From Caulobacteraceae bacterium UBA6225 (lineage in GTDB: Bacteria; Pseudomonadota; Alphaproteobacteria; Caulobacterales; Caulobacteraceae), in assembly GCA_002441055.1 (NCBI GenBank), contig DJWR01000166.1, forward strand, positions 1-7,292: a stretch of 7,292 nucleotides of DNA, written 5' to 3'. Positions 1-5,716 of the stretch are shown here, piece by piece. How positions within the stretch are numbered: the stretch's first letter is position 1; every line of letters begins with the position of its first letter. The notes under the pieces are model-generated. The model was not told the origin of the DNA. It ran no database searches and was given only the letters and a program-made list of their open reading frames with translations. A program made the translations under genes and the position numbers.

Positions 1-452
1 CCAACACCATGCACCTGGTGGCCGACGAGGTCGCCGCGGCCATCTCCGTGCCCCTGATCCATATTGGCGACGCCACCGCCAGCGCCCTGGTGGACCAGGG
101 GGTGAAGCGGCCGCTGCTGCTGGCCACCCGCTTCACCATGGAAGAGCGCTTTTACCGCGAACGCCTGGAGACCTTTGGTCTTGAGCCGATGATCCCCGGC
201 GAGGGCGCGCGCGAGCGGCTGCACGCCATCATCTATGACGAACTGTGCCAGGGGGTGATCGATGTGGGGTCCCGCACCGCGGTGATGGCGATGATTGAGC
301 GCGGTCGGGCTGAGGGTGCTGACAGCGTCATCTTTGGCTGCACTGAGCTAGGCCTGCTGCTGGAGCCAGAGTCCGTCGGCCTGCCGGTGGTCGACTCAGC
401 GCTCGCCCATGTGACCGCCGCCTTGGACTTCGCCCTGGCGGAGGCGGCCTGA
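1..452 (+). CDS. Aspartate/glutamate racemase family protein (5'-truncated by window edge)
   Basis: This is a cofactor-independent amino-acid racemase of the Asp/Glu/hydantoin racemase superfamily (YgeA-like), a cytoplasmic enzyme that uses two cysteines as acid/base pair to invert the alpha carbon. The reading frame is already open at the left edge. The first full codons read N-T-M-H, which matches the family motif C-T-N-T-M-H, so the first catalytic Cys lies just outside the window. The second is visible in the motif FGCTELGLLL (Cys codon near base 340). A loop with VGSRTAVMAMIERG and the C-terminal VVDSALAHV helix also fit. About 149 residues are present of an expected 230 or so, so the N-terminal third is missing. 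The ATG at base 9 is internal (the M of NTMH), not the start. Substrate (Asp, Glu or another amino acid) cannot be read from this part. The family call is secure; the gene may be intact in the full genome. Confidence 0.88.
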   Translation, partial: NTMHLVADEVAAAISVPLIHIGDATASALVDQGVKRPLLLATRFTMEERFYRERLETFGLEPMIPGEGARERLHAIIYDELCQGVIDVGSRTAVMAMIERGRAEGADSVIFGCTELGLLLEPESVGLPVVDSALAHVTAALDFALAEAA

Positions 453-800
453 TCAGTCGCGCCGGCGGCCCTTGTCGGCCTCTGCGTTGATGTATTCCTC
501 AAAGCCGCTGGCCTTGACGGCCCGATCCTCCAGCCGTGCGGGGCTGGGCGCGCCTGCGGGCTGAGCGCCCGGGGCGAAGGTGACGGCAGGATCATTGGCC
601 GGCGGCGCGGTGACGGCGTAGGGGCTCGGCTGATCCCAGGGGGCAGGTCCGGCCTTTTGCGCCTCATGGTCGGCGCGTTCGGCGTCGCTGACGACGCCGT
701 CACGGTTGGCGTCGGCAGGATGGTGCAGCCGTAGCGTCTGGGCCTGGGCGCCGCCGACCGCGACCATCGCCAACAGGGTCATGGACAGGGGAATTCGCAT
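453..800 (-). CDS. Small secreted protein with a single EF-hand
   Basis: The predicted protein has 115 residues and is exported. Residues 1-20 form a signal peptide (MRIPLS, then a hydrophobic stretch, ending AQA before Gln21). Residues 30-41 are a canonical 12-residue EF-hand calcium loop, DANRDGVVSDAE, with acidic or polar residues at loop positions 1, 3, 5, 9 and 12 and Gly at 6. Only one loop is visible; EF-hands usually pair, so it may dimerise or bind Ca2+ weakly. Residues 51-95 are rich in Pro and Ala and look disordered, followed by a charged tail (FEEYINAEADKGRRRD). I chose the ATG at 800 because it puts the signal peptide at the N-terminus. ATGs at 836 and 782 are in frame; no start has a strong ribosome site. 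It lies 61 bp downstream of the NnrU gene on the same strand, and its stop abuts the stop of the convergent racemase gene. Binding of Ca2+ is inferred; the biological role is unknown. Confidence 0.72.
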   Translation of the reverse strand: MRIPLSMTLLAMVAVGGAQAQTLRLHHPADANRDGVVSDAERADHEAQKAGPAPWDQPSPYAVTAPPANDPAVTFAPGAQPAGAPSPARLEDRAVKASGFEEYINAEADKGRRRD

Positions 801-861
801 GTCCGCATCCGTCTTGCTGGAGGTTGGCCCCATCATCGGGTCCGTCTTCAGCCAAGACAAG

Positions 862-1557
862 TCATCCGGGCAGGGCGACGACGCCGAACATATGCGGATG
901 TCCCACGAGCAGGACCGCATAGACCACGATCGCCGCCAGGGGCCGCCACAGGCCAAGCTCTCCCAGGCGCAGGGACTGGCGACCGGCCAGGATGGCGGCG
1001 AAGGGAATGTTCGATGTCTGGCTGGCGAAGGGCTCCCAGGCCGCGCCAAGCACCCGGCGGCGCTTGGCGTCGATGCTGGTGGTCCCGGCGATGGCGAGCG
1101 CCAGCAGGGTGCCAAACAGGGTCATGCCCGCCCGGTCCCCATTCACGATCAGATGGCCCATGGCCCAGATCGCCACGCCCCACAGGAACGGATGGCGCGT
1201 GATGCGCAGGACGCCCTTCACCGCGTCCTCCCGCTGCAGAACGCCCTCCTGCTTGACGCTGGTCGGGTTGGGGGTGGTCAAACCGATCACCACGAACACC
1301 ATGGCGATAAACTGCAGCAGCAGTTGGATGTGGCGGGTCGCCTCGCCCACGCCCCAATAGACCGTGTTCTCCGGGCCGCTGCGGGCCGCCCCATAGGCCA
1401 TGATCATCCATGTCAGGCCAGCGACAGACAGGAGCGAGAACAGCCCCATATAGACGCCTTCGCCCATGCGCCCGACCAGGGTGTCGCGCACGCGGGTGCC
1501 GGAGATCAAAAGGTGGATCAGGACGAAAAACGCCGCTGCAGCGGTCAACTGGATCAT
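862..1557 (-). CDS. NnrU family integral membrane protein
   Basis: This 231-residue polytopic inner-membrane protein has about six hydrophobic segments (roughly 3-20, 36-54, 76-93, 124-138, 145-160, 207-221). Family hallmarks are the N-terminal HLLISGTRVRD (His15), GLTTPNPTS near 92-100, the block GVLRITRHPFLWG with His122 in RHP, GHLIVNGD at 134-141, and the C-terminal GHPHMFGVVALP. The family is named from a gene in a nitrite/nitric-oxide respiration cluster of Rhodobacter, where its role is not firmly defined. It is related to plant Z-ISO, a heme-b-dependent 15-cis-zeta-carotene isomerase, so His15, His76, His122, His135, His220 and His222 are candidate heme ligands. No denitrification or carotenoid gene is nearby here. 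The start at 1557 is supported by a GGGGTGA ribosome site on the minus strand (1571-1565), 7 nt upstream. The family call is strong; the function is open. Confidence 0.88.
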   Translation of the reverse strand: MIQLTAAAAFFVLIHLLISGTRVRDTLVGRMGEGVYMGLFSLLSVAGLTWMIMAYGAARSGPENTVYWGVGEATRHIQLLLQFIAMVFVVIGLTTPNPTSVKQEGVLQREDAVKGVLRITRHPFLWGVAIWAMGHLIVNGDRAGMTLFGTLLALAIAGTTSIDAKRRRVLGAAWEPFASQTSNIPFAAILAGRQSLRLGELGLWRPLAAIVVYAVLLVGHPHMFGVVALPG

Positions 1558-1561
1558 GTGG

Positions 1562-1627
1562 TTGTCACCCCAAGGTGCGCCCAGGCAGGCGCGGCCAGAG
1601 CATCCCGCGATAAATTTACAGCGTCAA
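1562..1627 (-). promoter_or_regulatory. Candidate promoter/operator upstream of the NnrU gene
   Basis: The 66-bp gap before the NnrU gene holds an AT-rich island in a GC-rich region. On the minus strand a TTGACG box (1627-1622) resembles a sigma70 -35 element and overlaps the stop codon of the upstream gene. The same bases form an imperfect dyad, TTGACGCTGTAAA (1627-1615), with arms TTGAC and GTAAA, and a perfect 8-bp palindrome TAAATTTA (1611-1618) sits directly beside it. A -10 is not clear: GATGCT (1604-1599) at 17-bp spacing is a poor match. Dyads of this type are common operators for TetR-like regulators, but which protein binds, if any, is unknown. The call rests on pattern alone. Confidence 0.3.
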
Positions 1628-2361
1628 GATAAGGCTTCGTCCGGCTCGTCGCCCTCGAACAGGTCACGGGTCTGCGGTTCATCGGGCCTGGACCGTCCTG
1701 GCTGGCGGCGGGCCGGTGGCGGCGTCTCATCCCACGGCGGCGGGTCTTTATCCGCAACGGGCGAGGCGGGGGCGACGGCCTGTAAGGGGGCGATCTCGGG
1801 CGGGCGCGGGGGCGGCGATGGAGGAGCAGGCGGCCGGGGCGGGCTGGCCCGTCGCAAGATGGCCTCCACCCGGGCGATCCAGCGGTTGGCCTCCTGGATG
1901 GCCTCGGCGGGGGAGGGGGCGTTGCGCTTGGCCTCGTCTCCGGGCGCCCACAAGGCGACTTCGAAATCTGGATAGCGGGCGTCGTCGAAGATGAAGCGGA
2001 GCGTCACCTGACCAGTCCCAGGCGTGGTGCGCTCCAGAGCCCGCCGGCCTTCGCCGCGATAGGCGCGGGCGCGCACCTCGCCATCGACAATCAGTTCGGC
2101 GCCCACCAGTTCATCAATCCGATAGACCAGACACCAGGCGCCCTGGTCCCAGGCCACCGCGGCGAGGCTGCGGGCGAAGTTGAATCCCACGCCCCGGCCA
2201 TTGGCGCTCAGCACCGCGTCGGCGGGCAGCTTGAGGACATTGCGGAAGGCCCGCCGGATGCGGCGGTCTTCGTCCATGAACCAGATGGCTGCGCTGCCGG
2301 CGAAGGTCACCGCCGTGCCCGCCAGGGCCAGCCAAAGGAGCAGTCGCGCCGTCTCATCCAT
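1624..2361 (-). CDS. Hypothetical membrane-anchored protein with Pro-rich C-terminal tail
   Basis: I do not recognise a named family for this 245-residue protein. Residues 6-28 form one transmembrane helix close to the N-terminus, followed by a basic, charged stretch (MDEDRRIRRAFRN). Residues 50-138 look like a compact beta-rich domain: strands around GRGVGFNF, WCLVYRIDELVGAELIVDG, EVRARAYRGE, GQVTLRFIFDD and DFEVALWAPG. This recalls small domains of unknown function that carry a 'V.YRI.EL.GAEL..DG' strand pair. Residues 152-171 are probably helical (AEAIQEANRWIARVEAILRR). Residues 172-225 are extremely rich in Pro and the tail ends acidic (LFEGDEPDEALS). With a positive-inside bias the domain and tail should face the cytoplasm. 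The gene sits 42 bp after xth. The ATG has no ribosome site in front of it: the preceding bases read CACCTCC on the sense strand. Coding potential is good, and no function is proposed. Confidence 0.7.
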   Translation of the reverse strand: MDETARLLLWLALAGTAVTFAGSAAIWFMDEDRRIRRAFRNVLKLPADAVLSANGRGVGFNFARSLAAVAWDQGAWCLVYRIDELVGAELIVDGEVRARAYRGEGRRALERTTPGTGQVTLRFIFDDARYPDFEVALWAPGDEAKRNAPSPAEAIQEANRWIARVEAILRRASPPRPPAPPSPPPRPPEIAPLQAVAPASPVADKDPPPWDETPPPARRQPGRSRPDEPQTRDLFEGDEPDEALS

Positions 2362-2403
2362 GGAGGTGAAAACTACCCCTGTTCGCCTCGCCCGGAAAGC
2401 GGC

Positions 2404-3183
2404 TCAGAGGTCGAGGTCGATCACCAGAGGCACATGGTCCGACGGCTTTTCCCAACCGCGGACATCCCGATGGATCTCGCATCCTCGCAGCCGGTCGGCC
2501 GCCTGGGGGGACAGCAGGGCGTGATCGATACGGATGCCGTGATTCCGCTGCCAGGCGCCGGCCTGATAGTCCCAGAAGGTGTAGGCGCCCGGCGTGCCGT
2601 CGGCCTGCATGTAGGCGTCGGACAGGCCGAGCCACTTCAGGGCTCGGAAGGCCTCGCGCGAGCGGGGCTGGAATAGGGCGTCATCCAGCCACTTCTCGGG
2701 ATTTTCCGCGTCCCGTGGCTCAGGAATGACGTTGTAATCGCCCATCAGGGCCAGGGGTTCTTCCAACGCCAGCAGGCCCTGGGCGTGACGGTGCAGGCGC
2801 GCCATCCAGCCGAGCTTGTAGTCGAACTTCTCGGTGGTCACCGGATTGCCATTGGGCAGATAGATCGACGCCACCCGAACTGGGCGGGGGCCGGACACCA
2901 CGGCTTCGATATAGCGGGCCTGTTCGTCGCTCTCGTCGCCGGGCAGGCCGCGGGTCACGTCCTCCAGCGGGGTCTTCGACAGCAGGGCCACGCCATTATA
3001 GGTCTTCTGACCGAGGACCTCGACATTATAGCCAAGCCGTTCAAAGGCTTCGGCCGGAAACTTCTCCTCGACGCACTTGATTTCCTGCAGGCAGGCGACG
3101 TCGGGGGCGGCCTCTTCAAACCAGCGGACCACCGTCTCCAGCCGGGCGTTGACGGAATTGACGTTCCAGGTGGCCAGGCGCAT
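2404..3183 (-). CDS. xth: Exodeoxyribonuclease III / class II AP endonuclease
   Basis: This enzyme cuts the DNA backbone 5' to abasic sites during base-excision repair and trims 3' blocking groups; it also degrades duplex DNA 3' to 5'. It is a Mg2+-dependent member of the endonuclease/exonuclease/phosphatase fold. At 259 residues it is close to the E. coli enzyme (268). Active-site residues are all visible: Asn7 in WNVNS, the metal ligand Glu34 in LQEIK, Tyr108 in YLPNGNP, Asp149 and Asn151 in GDYNVIP, Asp220 in RIDHALL, and the Asp249-His250 pair in PSDHVPLV. The start at 3183 begins exactly at the conserved MRLATWNVNS and has a GGAG ribosome site on the minus strand (3193-3190), 6 nt upstream. 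It follows erpA by 80 bp and may be co-transcribed with it. No motif is missing. Confidence 0.96.
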   Translation of the reverse strand: MRLATWNVNSVNARLETVVRWFEEAAPDVACLQEIKCVEEKFPAEAFERLGYNVEVLGQKTYNGVALLSKTPLEDVTRGLPGDESDEQARYIEAVVSGPRPVRVASIYLPNGNPVTTEKFDYKLGWMARLHRHAQGLLALEEPLALMGDYNVIPEPRDAENPEKWLDDALFQPRSREAFRALKWLGLSDAYMQADGTPGAYTFWDYQAGAWQRNHGIRIDHALLSPQAADRLRGCEIHRDVRGWEKPSDHVPLVIDLDL

Positions 3184-3263
3184 CGCGGTCTCCAGGTGTT
3201 CGGCGAAGCGCGAAGCTAGAGGGGCGTTGGCGCCGGCTCAATGGCCTTGCGCCCAGGACCACC

Positions 3264-3596
3264 TCAGATCGAGAAGCTGACCCCGCAGCCGCAGCTGGAC
3301 TTGGCGTTGGGGTTGCGGATCTTGAACTCCGCGCCCACCAGCTCATCCACGAAGTCGATCTCCGAGCCCTTGAGCATCACCAGAGAGATTTCGTCCACCA
3401 GGGCCGCAGCGCCGTCGCGCTCAATGCGCAGATCATCCGGCTCGGCGGCGTCCACCAGGTCCAGCTGGTACTGGAAGCCCGAACAGCCGCCGCCCTCGAC
3501 GGCGATGCGGAGCATGATTGGCTTGCCCTGGGCCTGGCTGATCGCCTTGAGCCGTTCAGCGGCCGAGGCGGAGAGGGTGAGATCGAGTGTGGTCAT
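3264..3596 (-). CDS. erpA: A-type iron-sulfur cluster carrier (ErpA/HesB-IscA family)
   Basis: This cytoplasmic carrier receives [2Fe-2S]/[4Fe-4S] clusters from the SUF or ISC scaffold and passes them to apo-enzymes. It has 110 residues, the normal size. The three cluster-binding cysteines are present: Cys38 in EGGGCSGFQYQ, and Cys102 and Cys104 in the C-terminal SCGCGVSFSI. The run NPNAKS before the Cys pair and the GGGCSGFQY block match ErpA more closely than IscA or SufA, so I give that symbol with moderate certainty. The start at 3596 gives the usual short N-terminus (MTTLDLTLSASAAERL). The ribosome site is weak (AGG close to the ATG). It is divergent from dgt across a short gap and leads the minus-strand gene run toward xth. 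ErpA is often essential in aerobes, but no regulatory site such as an IscR box could be recognised here. Confidence 0.92.
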   Translation of the reverse strand: MTTLDLTLSASAAERLKAISQAQGKPIMLRIAVEGGGCSGFQYQLDLVDAAEPDDLRIERDGAAALVDEISLVMLKGSEIDFVDELVGAEFKIRNPNAKSSCGCGVSFSI

Positions 3597-3667
3597 GGCC
3601 TGTTAAATCAACCTGTGGCCTGGACTATATGAGGACTTATGCGGCCTCGACCAAGGGGCTGGTCCAA
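3597..3667. promoter_or_regulatory. Divergent erpA/dgt promoter region
   Basis: This 71-bp gap must hold the 5' signals for both erpA (minus) and dgt (plus), unless the promoters lie inside the genes. The most promoter-like piece is GACTATAT (3623-3630), which is TATA-like on both strands: on the minus strand it gives TATAGT, with a TTGGTC 19 bp upstream as a possible -35 for erpA. That would leave a leader of only about 20 nt. For dgt no convincing -35 is seen. The bases TGTTAAATCAAC (3601-3612) are AT-rich and just in front of erpA. The assignment of exact boxes is tentative. Confidence 0.35.
3653..3658 (+). promoter_or_regulatory. Ribosome binding site deciding the dgt start
   Basis: AAGGGG lies 9 nt before the ATG at 3668. 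A second weaker site, AAGGG at 3671-3675, lies only 4 nt before the in-frame ATG at 3680. The spacing favours 3668, but both would give a functional protein, because the conserved part of Dgt begins about ten residues further on (AYAEDPAASLGRK). Confidence 0.5.
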
Positions 3668-4858
3668 ATGAAGGGTTCAATGGCCGCCTCCCTGCCTTCC
3701 CGCGTCGCCTATGCCGAAGATCCCGCAGCCTCCCTGGGGCGCAAGTTCGCAGAGGCTGAGAGCGCCACCCGCACCCCCTTCGCCCGGGACCGGGACCGCA
3801 TCATCCACTGCACGGCCTTCCGCCGGCTGAAGGAGAAGACCCAGGTCTTTGTGGCCCATGAAGGCGATCATTTTCGCACGCGGCTGACGCATTCGCTGGA
3901 AGTGGCGCAGATCGCCCGGTCTCTGGCCGCGGCCCTCGGTCTGGATGCTGATCTGGCTGAAACCATCGCGCTCGCCCACGACCTCGGCCATCCGCCCTTC
4001 GGCCATGCCGGCGAGGATGAGCTGCAACTGCTCATGGAGGCCTATGGCGGCTTCGACCACAACGTCCAGACCTTCCGGGTGGTGACCAAGCTGGAGCGCC
4101 GCTATCCGGCCTGGGACGGGCTGAACCTGACCTGGGAAACCCTGGAGGGGGTGATCAAGCACAATGGGCCAGTGGCCTCGAAGCTCGACCGCCCGTCCTG
4201 GAGCGCCATCGCCGAGTTTGACGCCGAATACGCCCTGCGCCTGTCGACCTGGGCGTCCGCCGAGGCCCAGGTGGCGGCGCTGGCCGACGACATCGCCTAC
4301 AACAATCATGACGTGGACGACGGGGTGCAGGCGGGGCTGTTCCACCTGAAGGAACTGCTGGACGTGCCGCTCATCGGGCCGATCCTGCACCAGGTCTATC
4401 AGGATCACCCGGGCCTCGACGCCGGCATCACTCGCCTGGAGGCGGTGCGGCGTATGATAGGGGCCATGGTCGGCGACGTCCTGACCGAGACCCGCCGCCG
4501 GGCCGAGGTCAATGGGCTCGCCAGCCCCGAGGATGTCCGGATGATGTCCGGCGCCCTGGTGGCCTTTTCCCCCGACATGGTCGAGGATCTCTCTCAGCTG
4601 CGCGCCTTCCTGATGGAGCGGATGTATCGCCACTGGCGGGTCAATCGCACGCGCAGCCAGGCGCGCCGCATTCTCGCCGAGATGTTCGGCTTGTTCATGC
4701 AGGAGCCCGACGTCCTGCCCACCGAGTGGTTTGCTCAGGTCAAGGACCGGGGAGAGTCGGGTCGGGCGCGGGTGGTGTGCGACTACATCGCCGGCATGAC
4801 CGACCGCTACGCCATTGAGGAGCATCGCCGGCTTTTCCACCTCGACGTCTGGAACTAG
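3668..4858 (+). CDS. dgt: Deoxyguanosinetriphosphate triphosphohydrolase-like protein
   Basis: This is an HD-domain hydrolase that cleaves dNTPs (classically dGTP) to the deoxynucleoside and tripolyphosphate, so helping to set dNTP pools in the cytoplasm. It has 396 residues, the shorter alphaproteobacterial type rather than the ~505-residue E. coli form. Visible motifs in order are TRTPFARDRDRIIHCTAFRR (35-53), KTQVFVAHEGDHFRTRLTHS with metal ligand His75, AHDLGHPPFGHAGE with His104-Asp105, FDHNVQTFRV near 129-138, and ADDIAYNNHDVDDG with Asp207/208 completing the H...HD...D set. All metal ligands are intact. I chose the ATG at 3668 on its ribosome site; the frame stays open upstream to 3587, inside erpA, without conserved sequence. 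It is divergent from erpA. In many alphaproteobacteria argS follows directly; here the next gene is the SPOR protein after 105 bp. Substrate preference cannot be read from sequence. Confidence 0.94.
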   Translation: MKGSMAASLPSRVAYAEDPAASLGRKFAEAESATRTPFARDRDRIIHCTAFRRLKEKTQVFVAHEGDHFRTRLTHSLEVAQIARSLAAALGLDADLAETIALAHDLGHPPFGHAGEDELQLLMEAYGGFDHNVQTFRVVTKLERRYPAWDGLNLTWETLEGVIKHNGPVASKLDRPSWSAIAEFDAEYALRLSTWASAEAQVAALADDIAYNNHDVDDGVQAGLFHLKELLDVPLIGPILHQVYQDHPGLDAGITRLEAVRRMIGAMVGDVLTETRRRAEVNGLASPEDVRMMSGALVAFSPDMVEDLSQLRAFLMERMYRHWRVNRTRSQARRILAEMFGLFMQEPDVLPTEWFAQVKDRGESGRARVVCDYIAGMTDRYAIEEHRRLFHLDVWN

Positions 4859-4963
4859 CCCGCTTTGGGGGCCGCATCGCCGGCGCGGCTTCGATAGACT
4901 AACGACCGGACTCGCCTGATTCGCAGCGGGTCCAGTTTCCCATCTGCCCGCGGAGCCTACGCG
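4859..4963 (+). promoter_or_regulatory. Intergenic region upstream of ftsN with paired GANTC sites
   Basis: This 105-bp gap separates dgt from the SPOR gene. It contains two GANTC motifs, GACTC (4909-4913) and GATTC (4918-4922), 4 bp apart and 41 bp before the start codon. GANTC is the target of the CcrM adenine methyltransferase of Caulobacter and relatives, where methylated sites in promoters are read by GcrA to time transcription. A GGAG ribosome site (4952-4955) stands 8 nt before the ATG at 4964. No clear -35/-10 pair could be picked out. Nothing resembling the end of an argS gene is visible. Confidence 0.4.
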
Positions 4964-5716
4964 ATGTCCGACCATGATCGCGGCGCCTACACGCCTCCCA
5001 CCGATGCGCCGCTGTCTTTCGACGCGCGACAGCCGGTGCGCGGCTCGCGCCCGGCCCCGATGATGCTGGTGATCAGCGCCATTGTGCTGTTGGTGCTCGT
5101 GGTGGCGATCGTCCTGATCTATCGCTCAGGCGCTCGGGAGGCCGGCGAGCCGCCGCAGACCGTCGGAACCCCCGTGGGCGAAATGAAGACCGCGCCGGCG
5201 CCGGAGGATCAGCCCGTCGACCCGGCCACGGGTCTGCAGATTTATCGCTCCGAAGACGGCGCGCCCGCGCCCGCCGAGCCGAATTTCGTCCCGCCGCCGG
5301 AGGAGCCCCAGGCCAGGCCAGATCCTCAGCTGCGGCCCACGGCGCCGGTGACCAGCCAGCCCGCGCCCGCCGTCAAAGCAGCGCCGACCCCTGCGCCGGC
5401 GCCCAAGGCTCCCGCGACGCCTGCCCCGAAGGCACCTGAACCCAAAGCGCCCGCAGCCGCGCCGGCCGTCGCCAGCGGCGGAGCCATGGTGCAGGTGGGC
5501 GCCTTCTCCTCCGAGGCTTTGGCCGACGCCGGTTGGAACGACGCCATGCGCGCGCTCCCGGACTCCGCGGCCGGCAAGGGCAAGCGGGTCGAGCCGGTCC
5601 AGAGTAACGGCAAGACCCTCTATCGTGGCTACGTCACGGGCTTCTCCTCCCGCGCCGAGGCCACCGCCTATTGCGACCGCCTGAAGGCGGCCGGCCGCAG
5701 CTGTTTCGTCCGGTGA
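4964..5716 (+). CDS. ftsN: SPOR-domain cell division protein, FtsN-like
   Basis: This bitopic inner-membrane protein has 250 residues. Residues 1-32 are cytoplasmic, 33-53 a single strong transmembrane helix (MMLVISAIVLLVLVVAIVLIY), and the rest periplasmic. Residues 75-170 form a long Pro/Ala-rich, probably disordered linker, with repeated APxPKAP-like units at 139-166. Residues 173-250 are a SPOR domain (MVQVGAFSS at the start, the LYRGYVTGFSSRAEATAYCDRLKA segment, CFVR at the very end), which binds glycan strands stripped of stem peptides at the septum. This layout is that of FtsN, the late division activator. From memory, the C. crescentus FtsN is a protein of this layout encoded next to nagZ, which supports the symbol; another SPOR protein cannot be excluded. 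Cys237 and Cys247 lie in the SPOR domain and could form a disulfide. The start has a GGAG site 8 nt upstream. The stop overlaps the nagZ start (GTGA). Confidence 0.85.
   Translation: MSDHDRGAYTPPTDAPLSFDARQPVRGSRPAPMMLVISAIVLLVLVVAIVLIYRSGAREAGEPPQTVGTPVGEMKTAPAPEDQPVDPATGLQIYRSEDGAPAPAEPNFVPPPEEPQARPDPQLRPTAPVTSQPAPAVKAAPTPAPAPKAPATPAPKAPEPKAPAAAPAVASGGAMVQVGAFSSEALADAGWNDAMRALPDSAAGKGKRVEPVQSNGKTLYRGYVTGFSSRAEATAYCDRLKAAGRSCFVR

Noticed and set aside
706..1632. A 308-codon open frame on the plus strand over the NnrU and EF-hand genes
   Set aside because: The product is low in hydrophobic residues, very rich in Gln, His, Asp and Gly, has no motif, and lies opposite a strong NnrU family match.
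2362..2369. Perfect GGAGGTGA Shine-Dalgarno sequence on the plus strand
   Set aside because: No start codon follows at 5-12 nt, and the plus-strand frame through it is a shadow of real minus-strand genes.
3587..3667. Upstream extension of dgt by 27 residues into erpA
   Set aside because: The extra residues match nothing expected in Dgt, overlap the divergent gene, and the ATG at 3668 has a well-placed ribosome site.
4871..4889. GCCGC...GCGGC hairpin after the dgt stop as a terminator
   Set aside because: The stem is only 5 bp with a 9-nt loop and no T-tract follows; such short inverted repeats are expected by chance at this GC content.
3677..4975. A 432-codon open frame on the minus strand opposite dgt
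   Set aside because: It mirrors a clearly real gene with intact motifs, its protein is rich in Gly, His, Gln and Val without recognisable domains, and long antisense frames are usual in GC-rich genomes.
5350..5465. Pro/Ala-rich repeats in the SPOR protein as a DNA repeat element
   Set aside because: The units are short and imperfect at DNA level and are explained by the low-complexity periplasmic linker normal for FtsN-like proteins.
5671..5712. TTG start for nagZ inside the ftsN coding region
   Set aside because: The added 14 residues are not NagZ-like, while the GTG at 5713 gives the usual N-terminus and a standard GTGA overlap.
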